Below, one piece after another: positions 6,850-7,132 of a stretch of 7,132 bases of DNA. The notes beneath the pieces were generated by a model that saw only the letters and a program-made list of their open reading frames with translations, did no database searches and was not told the origin of the DNA. A program made the position numbers and the translations under genes. Location of the stretch: assembly GCA_024206195.1 (NCBI GenBank), contig JAAGZO010000127.1:1-7132 (forward strand), in the 5' to 3' direction. Every line of letters starts with the position of its first letter. The stretch's first letter is position 1. The DNA comes from a bacterium. Its GTDB lineage: Archaea > Nanoarchaeota > Nanoarchaeia > Woesearchaeales > UBA10216.

Positions 6850-7132
6850 TCATTTAATCCTCATAATCCAGATTACGGACATATTGACAGGTCTTGTTTC
6901 GTCTGCTGTTCGGGGTACTCCGTTCGCTCCGTCTGTTATGGCTGCCCCTGTGTCTATAAAACCGCCTGTCCCTGTGTCATTAGACCCTGTTGAAAAAGCC
7001 GAGCCGGTGTTTAACAATAACTCAGGCACTACATCGTGAAAGTGTCCCTGGAATGCGTCTGGTTGTTCTGTTCCGCTTGTTGAACTGCCTCTTAAAAACC
7101 TTTCGTCCCCGTTCAAATCGGGTATTGTCTGC
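6850..7132 (-). CDS. Tail collar / tail fibre protein, C-terminal end (5' end outside window)
   Basis: Ninety-three codons are visible before the TGA stop; the reading frame is still open at the right edge, so the start lies outside the window. A TTG at 7116 is in frame, but coding clearly continues upstream of it (QTIPDLNGDERFLRG), so I do not take it as the start. The visible part matches the end of phage tail-collar domain proteins: a PDLNG..RFLRG motif, then EQPDAFQGHFHD with an H-x-H pair (7036-7044), and a terminal ADETRPVNMSVIWIMRIK. In the collar family this ETRP-N-x-x-x-x-x-I-K ending is typical, and H-x-H pairs in phage fibre tips can bind metal. The likely role is a virion-surface fibre contacting the host receptor. 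It overlaps the ATG at 6853 as ATGA. The family call is firm; its receptor and position on the virion are not known. Confidence 0.85.
   Translation of the reverse strand, partial: QTIPDLNGDERFLRGSSTSGTEQPDAFQGHFHDVVPELLLNTGSAFSTGSNDTGTGGFIDTGAAITDGANGVPRTADETRPVNMSVIWIMRIK

Noticed and set aside
2669..6857. Other plus-strand frames (2669-2941, 4067-4276, 4266-4451, 5094-5381, 6591-6857) and the minus frame 5192-5413
   Set aside because: Each is contained in or shadows a better-supported minus-strand gene and shows no recognisable protein features.
7114..7116. TTG at 7116 as the start of the collar gene
   Set aside because: The frame remains open upstream to the window edge and the upstream residues QTIPD complete the collar motif PDLNG, so the gene starts outside the window.
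6173..7132. Diversity-generating retroelement target in the fibre genes
   Set aside because: Fibre C-termini are common targets, but no reverse transcriptase or template repeat is visible in this window.
1..7132. Promoters, terminators, CRISPR, tRNA genes and attachment sites
   Set aside because: Gene junctions are too short for independent promoters or terminators, I saw no hairpin with a T-run at any junction, and no spaced repeats or tRNA-like structure were found by eye.

Overview
The window looks like part of the structural module of a tailed, probably podovirus-like bacteriophage, or a prophage of one. All six genes I can support lie on the minus strand and are packed end to end with 0-9 bp gaps, 1-4 bp overlaps and no intergenic stretch over about 10 bp. 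I saw no tRNA, IS element, CRISPR array, integrase, promoter or terminator. GC content is moderate (mid-40s percent over most of the window). I cannot name the host.

In transcription order (right to left): (1) 7132-6850, the C-terminal end of a tail-collar/tail-fibre protein whose 5' end lies outside the window; (2) 6805-6173, a 210-residue tail-fibre-like protein with a repeat-rich N-terminal half and a beta-rich tip; (3) 6176-4398, a 592-residue beta-rich protein resembling the P22 gp10-type stabilization/tail nozzle family, carrying an inserted small beta module; (4) 4388-3633, a 251-residue Gln/Met-rich protein with a glycine-rich hydrophobic C-terminus; (5) 3633-2581, a 350-residue charged, mostly hydrophilic protein; (6) 2580-1, the first 860 codons of a very large protein that stays open to the left edge.

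The order fibres, nozzle, then three proteins of increasing size (251, 350, over 860 residues) parallels the P22 and T7 plans, in which three ejection (internal virion) proteins of different sizes accompany the tail genes. My main inference is that genes 4-6 form an ejection-protein cassette too diverged to name by eye.

The most unusual object is the giant gene. Its N-terminal part has a short helical head and three Gly/Ala-rich hydrophobic segments, as expected for a membrane-interacting ejection protein. A region with a duplicated 13-residue motif and a charged helix follows. Then a proline-lysine linker, encoded by a perfect 15-bp tandem repeat, coincides with an abrupt fall in GC (about 44% to about 34% by hand count). 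After the linker comes an apparently separate module of about 300 residues or more. This looks like a mosaic protein with an acquired C-terminal cargo domain.
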